From an uncultured Dechloromonas sp. (GTDB lineage: Bacteria > Pseudomonadota > Gammaproteobacteria > Burkholderiales > Rhodocyclaceae): a stretch of 64,000 bases of DNA. Location of the stretch: contig NZ_CAMFKO010000010.1 in assembly GCF_945957265.1 (NCBI RefSeq), forward strand, positions 1 through 64,000, read 5' to 3'. Below, piece by piece: positions 56,664 through 64,000 of this stretch (its first letter is position 1; every line of letters starts with the position of its first letter). The notes under the pieces are model-generated. The model was not told the origin of the DNA and did not search any database. It was given only the letters and a program-made list of their open reading frames with translations. The translations under genes and the position numbers were made by a program.

Positions 56664-57460
56664 GTGGTGGCGTCGTTCAGCGTGACGGGGTTGAGTTGTT
56701 GGTCGCGCAGCGCGGCGAGCAGGCGCGGCAGGACGGCGAGGATGACGGGCTGGCCTTGCGGCGTGCGGGCGGCGTGGCCATCGTGCAGGAGCAGGATGTC
56801 GCCGGGAGCCAGGTCGCGGGCCAGGCGGGCGAAGACGGTATCCGGGTCGCCGCAGCGGGTGTCGTAGGGGCGGCGGGTCCAGGCGGCGAGCTTGATGTCG
56901 AGGCGGTGCAGCACCGGATCGAGGAAGGGGTTGCGCAGCCCGGCGGTGGCGCGGAAGTAGCGCGGCGTGCGGCCGGTGATCTCGGCCAGCGTGGCCTGCC
57001 CGGCGGCGATGTCGGCCATCATCCGGCCGGGGCCGAAGAAGGCGAAGACCTTGGAATGGCTGTCGCCGTGGTTTTCGACCTGGTGCCCGCGGGCGACGAT
57101 TTCCCGGCACAGCGCCGGGTTCTCGCGGGCCCGCCAGCCGATGCAGAAGAAGGTGGCCTTGGCGCCGGCGGCATCGAGCAGGTCGAGCACCTGCGGCGTC
57201 ACTTCCGGGTCGGGGCCGTCGTCGATGGTGATCGCCACCTCGCGATGGGCGATGGCGGCGGGCGGCAGGCGGGTGAGATTGGGGCCGAGCAGGGTCGAGC
57301 GCGGCAGCAGGCCGGCGGTGGTGATCACCGCATGATTGACGACCAGCGCACCCAGCGCCCACGGCCAGAGGGCCGGCGCCAGCAGGCAGCCGACGGCGGC
57401 GCCGGCATGGATGGCCAGCGTGGCGTGGATGGCGGGGGTGGGCTTCCAGGGTGTCGGCAT
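56660..57460 (-). CDS. Polysaccharide deacetylase family protein
   Basis: 266 aa. N-terminal hydrophobic stretches (two TM helices at about 10-50), then a NodB-homology domain: EVAITIDDGPDPEVTPQVLD, the metal His pair in VENHGDSHSK, FRATAGLRNP and LLLHDGH. It would hydrolyse N-acetyl groups from a sugar polymer or a lipid-linked sugar, perhaps that of the pigment's glycolipid anchor. It is 2 nt from the alpha/beta hydrolase stop and coupled to the methyltransferase. Confidence 0.84.
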   Translation of the reverse strand: MPTPWKPTPAIHATLAIHAGAAVGCLLAPALWPWALGALVVNHAVITTAGLLPRSTLLGPNLTRLPPAAIAHREVAITIDDGPDPEVTPQVLDLLDAAGAKATFFCIGWRARENPALCREIVARGHQVENHGDSHSKVFAFFGPGRMMADIAAGQATLAEITGRTPRYFRATAGLRNPFLDPVLHRLDIKLAAWTRRPYDTRCGDPDTVFARLARDLAPGDILLLHDGHAARTPQGQPVILAVLPRLLAALRDQQLNPVTLNDATT

Positions 57461-57462
57461 GG

Positions 57463-58101
57463 TCAGGTGGGGATGAGGCCGCGGTCGAGAAAATGTTCCC
57501 ACAAATCGCACCAGGCCGGCCAGTCGTGGCCGCCGGGAACGGCACGCCGGGCGGCGGGCGGGAAGCGTTCGGCGATGGCCCGCATGCCCGGCGCGAAGCG
57601 GTCTTCGCTGCCGTAGCCGACAAAGGCGGGCAATGCCGGCGGCGCCTTGAGCCAGCGATAGACGCGGAATTCGGGGTCGGCCAGTTGCTCGGCGCTGGGG
57701 TGCCAGGCATCGAGACCGCCGCTGCGGGCGATGGCGTTGGTGGTCAGCCGGCTGCCCGGATAGGGCGCGATCAGGCACAGGCCGTCGATGGCCTCGGGGT
57801 GGTCGGTGGTCAGGCCCAGCGCCAGCAGGCCGCCGAGCGAGATGCCGCCAAGCCAGACCTGCCGGTGGGTCTGCCGCGCCGGGCGGAGAACCTGGTCGAG
57901 CACGGCCGGTAGGGCGTCGCCGGCGGAGACGGCATCAAGGCCGAGATCGACGGCGGCCAGGTCGAGCCGCAGGCCGCGCCGTTCGACGGCCGGGAAGAAC
58001 TGCGCGGCGTAGTCGTCGGCCGTCATGTAGGCGCCGGGCAGCAGGACGAGCAGCGTATCGGCGCCGCATGGGCGGCCGACGGTGCGCAACGGCCCGCTCA
58101 T
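57463..58101 (-). CDS. Alpha/beta hydrolase
   Basis: 212 aa from the ATG at 58101. Nucleophile motif GGISLGG (Ser88), catalytic Asp in VGYGSEDRF and His in PGGHDW. The short size resembles carboxylesterases or thioesterases. Nothing shows the substrate; in this operon a thioesterase or esterase role on acyl intermediates is plausible. The frame is open to 58155, but the parS-like site lies in that region and the ATG is a better start. Confidence 0.8.
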   Translation of the reverse strand: MSGPLRTVGRPCGADTLLVLLPGAYMTADDYAAQFFPAVERRGLRLDLAAVDLGLDAVSAGDALPAVLDQVLRPARQTHRQVWLGGISLGGLLALGLTTDHPEAIDGLCLIAPYPGSRLTTNAIARSGGLDAWHPSAEQLADPEFRVYRWLKAPPALPAFVGYGSEDRFAPGMRAIAERFPPAARRAVPGGHDWPAWCDLWEHFLDRGLIPT

Positions 58102-58106
58102 GCCAT

Positions 58107-58122
58107 GGTTCCACGTGAAACG
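58107..58122 (+). other. parS-like centromere site 4
   Basis: GGTTCCACGTGAAACG in the 28-nt gap between the MMPL-exporter stop and the hydrolase start. About 31 kb right of dnaA, roughly balancing site 1 on the other side. Confidence 0.8.
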
Positions 58123-58129
58123 GCGGCGC

Positions 58130-60484
58130 TCATGCCCCGCCCTTTCGGCCGACAAAGCAGGCCGAGAGCAGCAGCGCGAGGATCGCGCCCGGGCCGACGG
58201 TGACGCCGACGGCGTGCAGCACCGGCACCTTGGACAGGGCGAGCGTGCCGAAGCCGATGGCGGTGGTCAGGTTGGCGACGGCCATCGACACCAGCGTCGC
58301 ATCGTCGAAATCCTCGAAGCCCCGGGCGGCCTGGCTGGCATCGTCGAAGAACAGCGCGTAGTTGGAGCCGACGGCGACGATCAGCAGCATGCCGATCAGG
58401 TGCAGCAGATGCAGTTGCTGGCCCGCCAGGTGCAGGCCGGCGATGACCAGCACGACCGACAGCAGCAGCGGCAGCAGCAGCCGGCCCAGGCGCCGCGGCG
58501 AACGCAGCGTGACGGCGAGCAGACCGACGATGGCGACGAAGCCGGCCAGCGAGAGCAGCGTGGCTTCGTGAAGGTAGTCGTTGTACAGGGTGTCGAACTC
58601 GTTCTTCATGTCGACGAACAGGGCGCCGGACCCGGCCAGCGCGGTGCGCACCGGTTCGATGGCGATATCGACGCCGGCATCGCTTTCCGTTTTGCCGACC
58701 GGCGGGCGCAGCGGCAGCAGCACGCTCCAGCCGGCCGGGCGCTGGACCAGCAGCGAATCGACGACCAGCGCCAGGGCGGTGCCGTTCAGCGAGTCGCGGT
58801 TGAGCTGGCCCTGGCGACGCGTGGCTTCGACATCGTCGACGAAGCCGCCGAGCTTGCTGGAGGCCAGCGACGAGTCGGCCAGCGCCGTGTGCAGCCGTGC
58901 CTGCAGCTCGGCCGCGGGCGGCAGGCTGGCCCGGCGGCTGGCCTGCATCGCGGCGCTGGGCAGGAAGCGGGCCGGGCTGTCGTAGCCGCCGATGACGCCA
59001 TCGGCGATCAGCCGGTCGAGCTTCTGCCCTGCCCGCTCGGCGGCCTGCAGCGCCGATTCGCGGTCGGGCGCGGTGATCACCGCCATGTAGCGGGCATCGG
59101 GCGCCGAGATGTCGGCCCGCAAGGCCTGGTCGGCCGCGCCGTCGGCCGCGCTGACCGTGCTCAGCGCCGAGAGGTTGGGGTGCCACAGGTGGTCGCGATT
59201 GACGGTGAGCACGGCGGCGGCAGCCAGCGCCAGCAGCAGGATGGGCCAGCGCAGGCCCTGCAGCACGGCGATGCCGCGCTTGAGGCGGGGGCCGATGTGG
59301 CTCAGGTCGCGCATGTCGAGGTTGGCGCCGGCCAGCGGCGGCAGGATGAAGCGGGTGACCAGCGCGGCGACGACGACGCCACTCAGCGAGTAGAGGCCGA
59401 GCTGGGCGAGCCCGGGGAAGCCGGAGAACAGCAGCGCGCCGAAACCGCAGGCCGAGGTCAGCACGCCGAGGCGGATGGTCGGCCAGAAACGGGCGCGCCA
59501 GTGATCGACCCCGAGCCGGCCGGACTGCACGAAGTAATAGATCGAGTAATCGACGGCTTCGCCGATCAGCGCCGAACCGAAGCCGACGGTGATGCCGAAG
59601 ACCGTGCCGTAGGCCAGGCTGACCGCCACCACGCCGGCTAGCGCGCCGCTGACGACCGGCAGCAGGCCGAGGGTCATCAGGCGCAGCGAGCGGTAGACGA
59701 AGAACAGCACGGCGACGATGGCGACGGTGCTGAGCGTGGACAGCTGGCTGACTTCGCTCTTGATCGTCGCCCGCGACTTGACCGCGAACAGGCCGGGGCC
59801 GGAGAGTTGCAGACTGAGTTTGCCGCCCGGCGCGGCCTCTGCGAACTGGCCGTGGACCAGGCCGATGGCGCGCTCCTGGCCGTCGGTGTCGGAGCCGAGG
59901 GCGGCGGTCTGGATGAGCAGCATGGCGCGCTCGCCGTCGCGCGAGGCCCACACGCCGTCGCGGGCATTGGGCTGGGCGCCGGCGTTGAGGCCGCCGATCA
60001 GCTCGACCAGTTCGCCGGTCGGGTCGCGCGGCAGCAGCGGCTTGAGCATCATGCCGGCCGGCGAGGCGAGCAGGTCGATGCTGTCGGCGACGGCCTGGCG
60101 CAAGCCGTCGACCGTGAAGCGTTCGGGGGTGACGGCCGGGCTGAGCAGGTAACGGTGGGCGAACAGGAAGTCGCGCTCGGCGTTCATGCTGCCGGTTTCG
60201 CCGTTCTGGATCGAAACGAATTCCGGCAGCTTTTCCAAGCGGGCGCGCAGCTCGCGGGAGGCCGCCGCCCGGCCGGCGGCATCGCCGCCGGCGATGGCGA
60301 CCATGAGCAGGCGCGAGACGACGCCTTCCTTCAGCTGGTCGACCAGCACCTGCTGCTCGGCGCTCGGTTTGGCCGGCAGGAAGAAGGACATGTCGGCCGA
60401 GAAACGGCTGTTCCAGACAATGACGGCCCCGGCCAGCATGGCCAGCAACCACAGGGCGAGCGCGCGACCGGCCGGGCGGGTCAT
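58130..60484 (-). CDS. MMPL/RND-family exporter, pigment pathway
   Basis: 784 aa. Two repeats of TM1 + large periplasmic loop + five TM helices: LALWLLAMLAGAVIVWNSRF at the start, then VGFGSALIGEAVDYSIYYFV with the RND-type Asp, and the mirrored ALFFDDASQAARGFEDFDDA in the second half. MMPL proteins of aryl-polyene clusters (ApeM/XanF-type) carry the lipid-linked pigment to the outer membrane. It overlaps the LolA-like gene by 4 nt; no outer-membrane channel is adjacent. Confidence 0.9.
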   Translation of the reverse strand: MTRPAGRALALWLLAMLAGAVIVWNSRFSADMSFFLPAKPSAEQQVLVDQLKEGVVSRLLMVAIAGGDAAGRAAASRELRARLEKLPEFVSIQNGETGSMNAERDFLFAHRYLLSPAVTPERFTVDGLRQAVADSIDLLASPAGMMLKPLLPRDPTGELVELIGGLNAGAQPNARDGVWASRDGERAMLLIQTAALGSDTDGQERAIGLVHGQFAEAAPGGKLSLQLSGPGLFAVKSRATIKSEVSQLSTLSTVAIVAVLFFVYRSLRLMTLGLLPVVSGALAGVVAVSLAYGTVFGITVGFGSALIGEAVDYSIYYFVQSGRLGVDHWRARFWPTIRLGVLTSACGFGALLFSGFPGLAQLGLYSLSGVVVAALVTRFILPPLAGANLDMRDLSHIGPRLKRGIAVLQGLRWPILLLALAAAAVLTVNRDHLWHPNLSALSTVSAADGAADQALRADISAPDARYMAVITAPDRESALQAAERAGQKLDRLIADGVIGGYDSPARFLPSAAMQASRRASLPPAAELQARLHTALADSSLASSKLGGFVDDVEATRRQGQLNRDSLNGTALALVVDSLLVQRPAGWSVLLPLRPPVGKTESDAGVDIAIEPVRTALAGSGALFVDMKNEFDTLYNDYLHEATLLSLAGFVAIVGLLAVTLRSPRRLGRLLLPLLLSVVLVIAGLHLAGQQLHLLHLIGMLLIVAVGSNYALFFDDASQAARGFEDFDDATLVSMAVANLTTAIGFGTLALSKVPVLHAVGVTVGPGAILALLLSACFVGRKGGA

Positions 60485-61059
60485 TTGCCGTTACCGGGGT
60501 CGACCGGATCGATGTTCAGCACCGAGCGGTCGCCGTCGGCCTGCAGGTACTCGATGATGCGCACCTGGTTCTTGTTGCCGGTGACGGTGATGCGCTGGAC
60601 CATGCTGGCGATTTTCTGGTCGCTGGGCAGCAGGGTGAGCACCCACTTGTCCGCGTTTCCCGCCAGGTGCAGGGCATAGTTTTTCTCCAGCGCCGCGCGA
60701 TTGCCGGACAGCGTGCCGCGGATGCTGTCCACGAAGGCCAGCGCCTCCGGCTGGTTGGCCAGGTTGATGCTCAGTTTCTGCTTGTCGCGCTCGATGGACA
60801 GGATGTCCTTGTCGAGGAGCAGGGTTTCCACCTTCGGGGTCAGCGTGCGCTTTTCCAGGCGGTCGGGCGCGGTGTAGGTCATTTCGCCGGTCGACACGAC
60901 TGGCTTGTCGAGGATGGCGAGGTACTTCTTCTCGACGAACTTGGCACGGCCGCCCTTGTGCCTGGCCAGGTCGCCCATCAGTTGGGCGATATCGAAGGCG
61001 GCGCTGGCGGGCAGCGCGACGAGCACGCAAAGCAGGCCGGCAAGGAGGCGCTTGATCAT
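60481..61059 (-). CDS. LolA-like outer-membrane lipoprotein carrier, pigment pathway
   Basis: 192 aa. Signal peptide (about 1-20, VALPASAAF), then the LolA fold: QLMGDLARHKGGRAKFVEKK, LDKPVVSTGEMTYTAPDRLE and QRITVTGNKNQVRIIEYLQA. LolA-type proteins ferry lipids between the membranes; in aryl-polyene clusters a relative partners the MMPL exporter. The frame is open beyond the start, but the ATG at 61059 begins the signal peptide and overlaps the acyltransferase stop. Confidence 0.87.
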   Translation of the reverse strand: MIKRLLAGLLCVLVALPASAAFDIAQLMGDLARHKGGRAKFVEKKYLAILDKPVVSTGEMTYTAPDRLEKRTLTPKVETLLLDKDILSIERDKQKLSINLANQPEALAFVDSIRGTLSGNRAALEKNYALHLAGNADKWVLTLLPSDQKIASMVQRITVTGNKNQVRIIEYLQADGDRSVLNIDPVDPGNGK

Positions 61060-61967
61060 TTTTTCTGCCAGAAATCGAAGAAGTTGAACCAGTTGTACGG
61101 GGCCGAGCGGCAATAATGCGTCAAACGGTCGGCGTAGCGCTGCATGGCGGCGCGAATCGCGGCATCGCGCTCCTCGCGCGGCGTCTGCGTGAAATCGGCC
61201 AGCGCTTCGAAGTGCAGCCGGTAGCGGTTGCCGCCCAGGTAAAGCCCGGTCATGAAGAAGACCGGCCGGCGCAGCATCGCCGCCATGCGCCAGGGGCCGA
61301 GCGGGAACGGGGCGGGTCGGCCGAGGAATTCGCAATCGACGGTGGCGTCGTCGCTCAGGCTGCGGTCGGCCAGCATGCCCACCGCGTAGCCGGCGTCGAG
61401 CTTGTCGCGGGCCTGCAGCATCGAGTCCATGCGGCCGAGCGGAATGACGTCGCGGCTGGCGGCCGGGTTGATGGCTTCCAGCGTGGCGTTGAGCTTGCGG
61501 GCGTTTTCCTCGTACATCAGCATCGCCACCGGCAGCCCTTCCCTGCCCCGGCCGACGGCGCGCAGGACTTCGAAACTGCCGAGGTGGGCGCCGATGAGCA
61601 GCGCGCCGGGATGGCTGCGGGCCGCCTCGGTAACCGCTTCGGCGCCGATCACTTCGATGTCGAACAGGTCGAAGCGGTCGTTGAGCAGGTAGATGCGGTC
61701 GTGGATGGTGCTGGCGAAGCTGAATACGTGGCGAAAACCGTCCGGCCATTCGGCCCAGCGCCCGAGCGCCTGGTGCAGGTAGTTGCGGCTGAAGCGGCGG
61801 GCCTTGGGCGAGAACAGCACGAAATAGCCGGCGATGCCGTAGAGCACAAGGCGGCCGATGGCGCGGCCGAAGGTCAGCGAGATCCACACCATCAGCTTCA
61901 GGATGGCCAGGTTGCTGCGTTCCTGTTGGCGCAGCCAGGCGGCTTCGGCGGGTTTGTCCTGGCTCAT
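61056..61967 (-). CDS. LpxL/HtrB-type lysophospholipid acyltransferase, pigment pathway
   Basis: 303 aa. N-terminal hydrophobic helix (about 20-50), then the lipid A acyltransferase-like catalytic motif His-x4-Glu in IGAHLGSFEV and the RDVIPLGRMDS / ADRSLSDDATV segments. It would transfer an acyl chain, here perhaps the polyene, to a lipid acceptor. A second acyltransferase (37932) lies in the plus-strand operon. Overlaps on both sides show tight coupling. Confidence 0.87.
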   Translation of the reverse strand: MSQDKPAEAAWLRQQERSNLAILKLMVWISLTFGRAIGRLVLYGIAGYFVLFSPKARRFSRNYLHQALGRWAEWPDGFRHVFSFASTIHDRIYLLNDRFDLFDIEVIGAEAVTEAARSHPGALLIGAHLGSFEVLRAVGRGREGLPVAMLMYEENARKLNATLEAINPAASRDVIPLGRMDSMLQARDKLDAGYAVGMLADRSLSDDATVDCEFLGRPAPFPLGPWRMAAMLRRPVFFMTGLYLGGNRYRLHFEALADFTQTPREERDAAIRAAMQRYADRLTHYCRSAPYNWFNFFDFWQKK

Positions 61968-62269
61968 GGCGCGGGGGGCGTCAGGCTGCCGGCGGCGACT
62001 TCGCGCGTGCTGGCGCGCACCGTGAAGGCAATCGCCCCGCTGGTTTTTTGAGTCAAGGAGAAAGTAAGCGCTTCCTCCGGGCCGACCGGGCTGAAGAACT
62101 TGGCGTTGCCGACCTGCCAGGCCAGGCCCGGGCGGCCGAGCATTTCCTCGGCGAACAGGAGGGCGCGGTCGAGCAGGACGACGCCGGGGACGATCGGGCG
62201 GCCGGAGAAATGGCCGGGAAAGGCCGGGTGGTCGGCCGGCACGGTCCAGCGGAATTCAGCCTCGGCCAT
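61964..62269 (-). CDS. Short hotdog dehydratase, pigment pathway
   Basis: 101 aa. The FabZ-type active-site motif HPAFPGHFSGRPIVPGVVLLD and a single hotdog domain. It corresponds to the ApeI-type 3-hydroxyacyl-ACP dehydratase. Its start lies inside the adenylate-forming ligase gene (14-nt overlap), and its stop overlaps the acyltransferase start. Confidence 0.86.
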   Translation of the reverse strand: MAEAEFRWTVPADHPAFPGHFSGRPIVPGVVLLDRALLFAEEMLGRPGLAWQVGNAKFFSPVGPEEALTFSLTQKTSGAIAFTVRASTREVAAGSLTPPAP

Positions 62270-63611
62270 GCCCTGCCCCTTCCACCTTTGTGGCGTACAG
62301 CGCCTGCAGGTCGCTGCGCGGCAGCTTGCCGGTGCTGTTGCGCGGCAGCTTGTCGACCAGCAGCAGCGGTCGGGGCAGGAAGATGGCCTCGATCCGCTGG
62401 CGCAGCGCGACGGTGATCTGCCGGGCGCTCAGGCCGGGGGCGACGACGAAGGCGGTGAGGCGGGTGATGCCGTCCGGGCCTTCCTCGTCGGGCAGGAAGA
62501 AGGCGCCGTCGACGACGCCGGGCACGGCGCCGAGCTGGTGGTTGAGGTAGGCCAGCGAGGTGCGTTTGCCGGCGATGTTGACCAGGTCGGCGTGGCGGCC
62601 ATGGAGCAGGAAGCGGTTGTCGGGCAGCAGCTCGATGACGTCGGACAGCGCGATGCGTCCTTCGACATGGCCGGCGCAGGCGGTCGTTTCGTCGCCCGTC
62701 TGCTCCAGGCGCACGCCGGGCAGCAGGGTCCACGCCGCGCCGTCGGTGGTGCGCCGGCTGGCCAGCTGGCCGGATTCGGTGGACCCGTAGATTTCCAGCA
62801 TCGGCGCCCCGGTGCGCGCTTCGGCCTCGGCGGCCAGCGCCGTCGACAGCGGCGCGGTGGCGGAGAGCAGGATGTCGATGGCCGGCAGGTCGATGCCCGA
62901 CGCGAGCAGCGCCGACAGATGGAAGGGCGTGGTCACCAGCAGGCGGGGTTGCGGCACGGCGGCCAGGGCGCCGGCGATGTCCTGCGGATAGAAGGGCTTG
63001 CCGGACCAGAAGGCGCAGCCGCCGTGCAGGGCGAGCAGGAAGGTCGATTCGAAGCCGTAGCTGTGCTGGACCGGAACGGTGCCGACCAGGACCTGCGGCC
63101 TGGCGTCGAGGCCCAGGGCGATGGCTTCGGCGCGGCCGTTCAAGGCCAGCTTGCCCCAGGTTTTAACCTGCGCCTGGGGCAGGCCGGTCGAGCCGGAGGT
63201 GAACAGGATGGCTGCCGGGTGATCGGCCGGAATCAACGGGATGTCGCCGGCGGCCGGCGTTTCCGCCGCATCGTCGAGGCCGGGGAAGGCGAAGCGCGGC
63301 AGGTCGGGGGCGTCGGCCGGGTTGTCGCACAGGGCGATCAGGTCGGGATAGTCGTCCTGCAGGCGGCGGAAGGTCTCCGGCGACTGCGAGGACGGCTGCA
63401 GGCTGGTCATGCCGCGCAGCAGGCCGGCGGCGAAACCGACGGCAAAGCGGTAGCGGTCGTGGCACAGGTTGAGCAGGTAGCCGGTGGCGGGCAGCCGTGC
63501 GGCCAGGGCGCGGACATCGGCCAGGTAGGCGCCGACCGTTACCGGGCCATCCGGGCGCCACGCGAACACGGCAGCCGAATCGCCATGGGCGAGTAGCGGA
63601 ACGGCGTTCAT
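62256..63611 (-). CDS. AMP-binding acyl-ACP/CoA ligase, pigment starter activation
   Basis: 451 aa. Adenylate-forming enzyme: P-loop ILFTSGSTGLPQAQVKTW, motif EIYGSTESGQLA and catalytic Lys in PRNSTGKLPRSD. Shorter than standard ligases, as in aryl-polyene (ApeH/XanA2-like) enzymes that load the hydroxybenzoate starter onto an ACP. It ends in a Gly-rich tail overlapping the dehydratase. The chorismatase at 36091 would supply its substrate. It overlaps the upstream membrane protein by 4 nt. Confidence 0.86.
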   Translation of the reverse strand: MNAVPLLAHGDSAAVFAWRPDGPVTVGAYLADVRALAARLPATGYLLNLCHDRYRFAVGFAAGLLRGMTSLQPSSQSPETFRRLQDDYPDLIALCDNPADAPDLPRFAFPGLDDAAETPAAGDIPLIPADHPAAILFTSGSTGLPQAQVKTWGKLALNGRAEAIALGLDARPQVLVGTVPVQHSYGFESTFLLALHGGCAFWSGKPFYPQDIAGALAAVPQPRLLVTTPFHLSALLASGIDLPAIDILLSATAPLSTALAAEAEARTGAPMLEIYGSTESGQLASRRTTDGAAWTLLPGVRLEQTGDETTACAGHVEGRIALSDVIELLPDNRFLLHGRHADLVNIAGKRTSLAYLNHQLGAVPGVVDGAFFLPDEEGPDGITRLTAFVVAPGLSARQITVALRQRIEAIFLPRPLLLVDKLPRNSTGKLPRSDLQALYATKVEGAGHGRG

Positions 63612-64000
63612 GAGGGCTTGGCCGGCGACTGGTTTTGCTTGCTGTGCACGCGATAGGCGCGGACGACCTGGGCCAGGCTCGGGCGCTCCTCCGGCGGCAG
63701 CGCGAACATCCGCCAGATGTGCTCGGCGACGAACATGCCGGCCAGCAGGGGCATCGACAGCAGGTTGGCGAAGACCGACCAGGTCGCTTGCGGGGCGAAC
63801 AGCCAGAGCACGGCGGAGATCAGCGCGTTGGACAGGAAGAACAGCGTCCAGGCCAGGGTCGCCTGGCGGGTGTAGCGTCTTTTGCGTTCGGATGTCGGGC
63901 CGGGATGCACCGCGCGGTCGAGCTGGGTGATCAGCGCTTCGCCGCCGCCGAGCAGGCTGCGTCCGAACAGCGTGGCGAGGGCGAGATTGGCGCCGGCGTG
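63608..64000 (-). CDS. COG4648-type membrane protein, partial
   Basis: The frame is open to the window edge and has no start, so at least 130 C-terminal residues are present. Two or more TM helices (LAWTLFFLSNALISAVLWLF, VFANLLSMPLLAGMFVAEHI), with ALITQLDRAVHPG upstream. This is the pattern of a small membrane protein (COG4648) that stands before the ligase in many aryl-polyene operons. A GTG at 63910 is not the true start. The stop overlaps the ligase start by 4 nt. Confidence 0.75.
   Translation of the reverse strand, partial: HAGANLALATLFGRSLLGGGEALITQLDRAVHPGPTSERKRRYTRQATLAWTLFFLSNALISAVLWLFAPQATWSVFANLLSMPLLAGMFVAEHIWRMFALPPEERPSLAQVVRAYRVHSKQNQSPAKPS

Overview
The window is a GC-rich, densely coding chromosomal segment around a replication origin. 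The gene families (TIGR02049-type GshA with an ATP-grasp GshB, OxyR, a GlpM protein, dnaA-dnaN-gyrB without recF, an aryl-polyene pigment cluster) suggest a betaproteobacterium of the Rhodocyclales type (Azonexus/Dechloromonas-like). That placement is inferred from gene content, not from a marker search. The first 47 bases are not genomic: they are a Nextera i7 library adapter fused to the contig end.

Layout. (1) 0-15.7 kb, housekeeping and regulation: a truncated topB, a divergent MocR regulator/PaiB-like pair, a GNAT acetyltransferase, an rsuA-oxyR operon, a HAMP histidine kinase/OmpR-type regulator pair, glpM, the ABC-F gene ybiT, and gshA-gshB-apbE. (2) 15.7-21.4 kb: a large hybrid sensor kinase with an HD-GYP response regulator, a likely c-di-GMP output module. 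(3) 21.4-31.6 kb, the origin region: dtd, a small lipoprotein, gyrB, dnaN and dnaA on the minus strand, and rpmH, rnpA, yidD, yidC and mnmE on the plus strand. Two homologous, inverted DnaA-box arrays lie just outside dnaA and mnmE, about 5.4 kb apart. Four identical parS-like sites lie at 3.9, 24.5, 36.1 and 58.1 kb around this origin. (4) 32.4-64 kb: genes of a xanthomonadin/aryl-polyene pigment pathway on both strands. They include a chorismatase, a halogenase-like flavoenzyme, acyltransferases, a glycosyltransferase, two ketosynthase-fold proteins, dehydratases, a ketoreductase, an acyl-ACP/CoA ligase, a LolA-like carrier protein, an MMPL exporter and a methyltransferase. Transport, thioredoxin and DnaJ-like genes are interspersed.

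(5) 48.5-52.5 kb: between the two minus-strand pigment blocks is an AT-richer run of six small plus-strand genes of mostly unknown function, each followed by an attC-like imperfect palindrome. This looks like an integron cassette array with no integrase in the window (a CALIN).

How the parts may work together: the chorismatase would supply a hydroxybenzoate starter, the ligase would activate it, and the KS/CLF, KR and DH set would extend it into a polyene. The acyltransferases, glycosyltransferase and MMPL/LolA pair would attach and export it. The acyl carrier proteins and a second ketosynthase are not in the window and probably lie beyond position 64000, where the last gene is cut. No rRNA or tRNA gene, CRISPR array or complete insertion sequence was seen.
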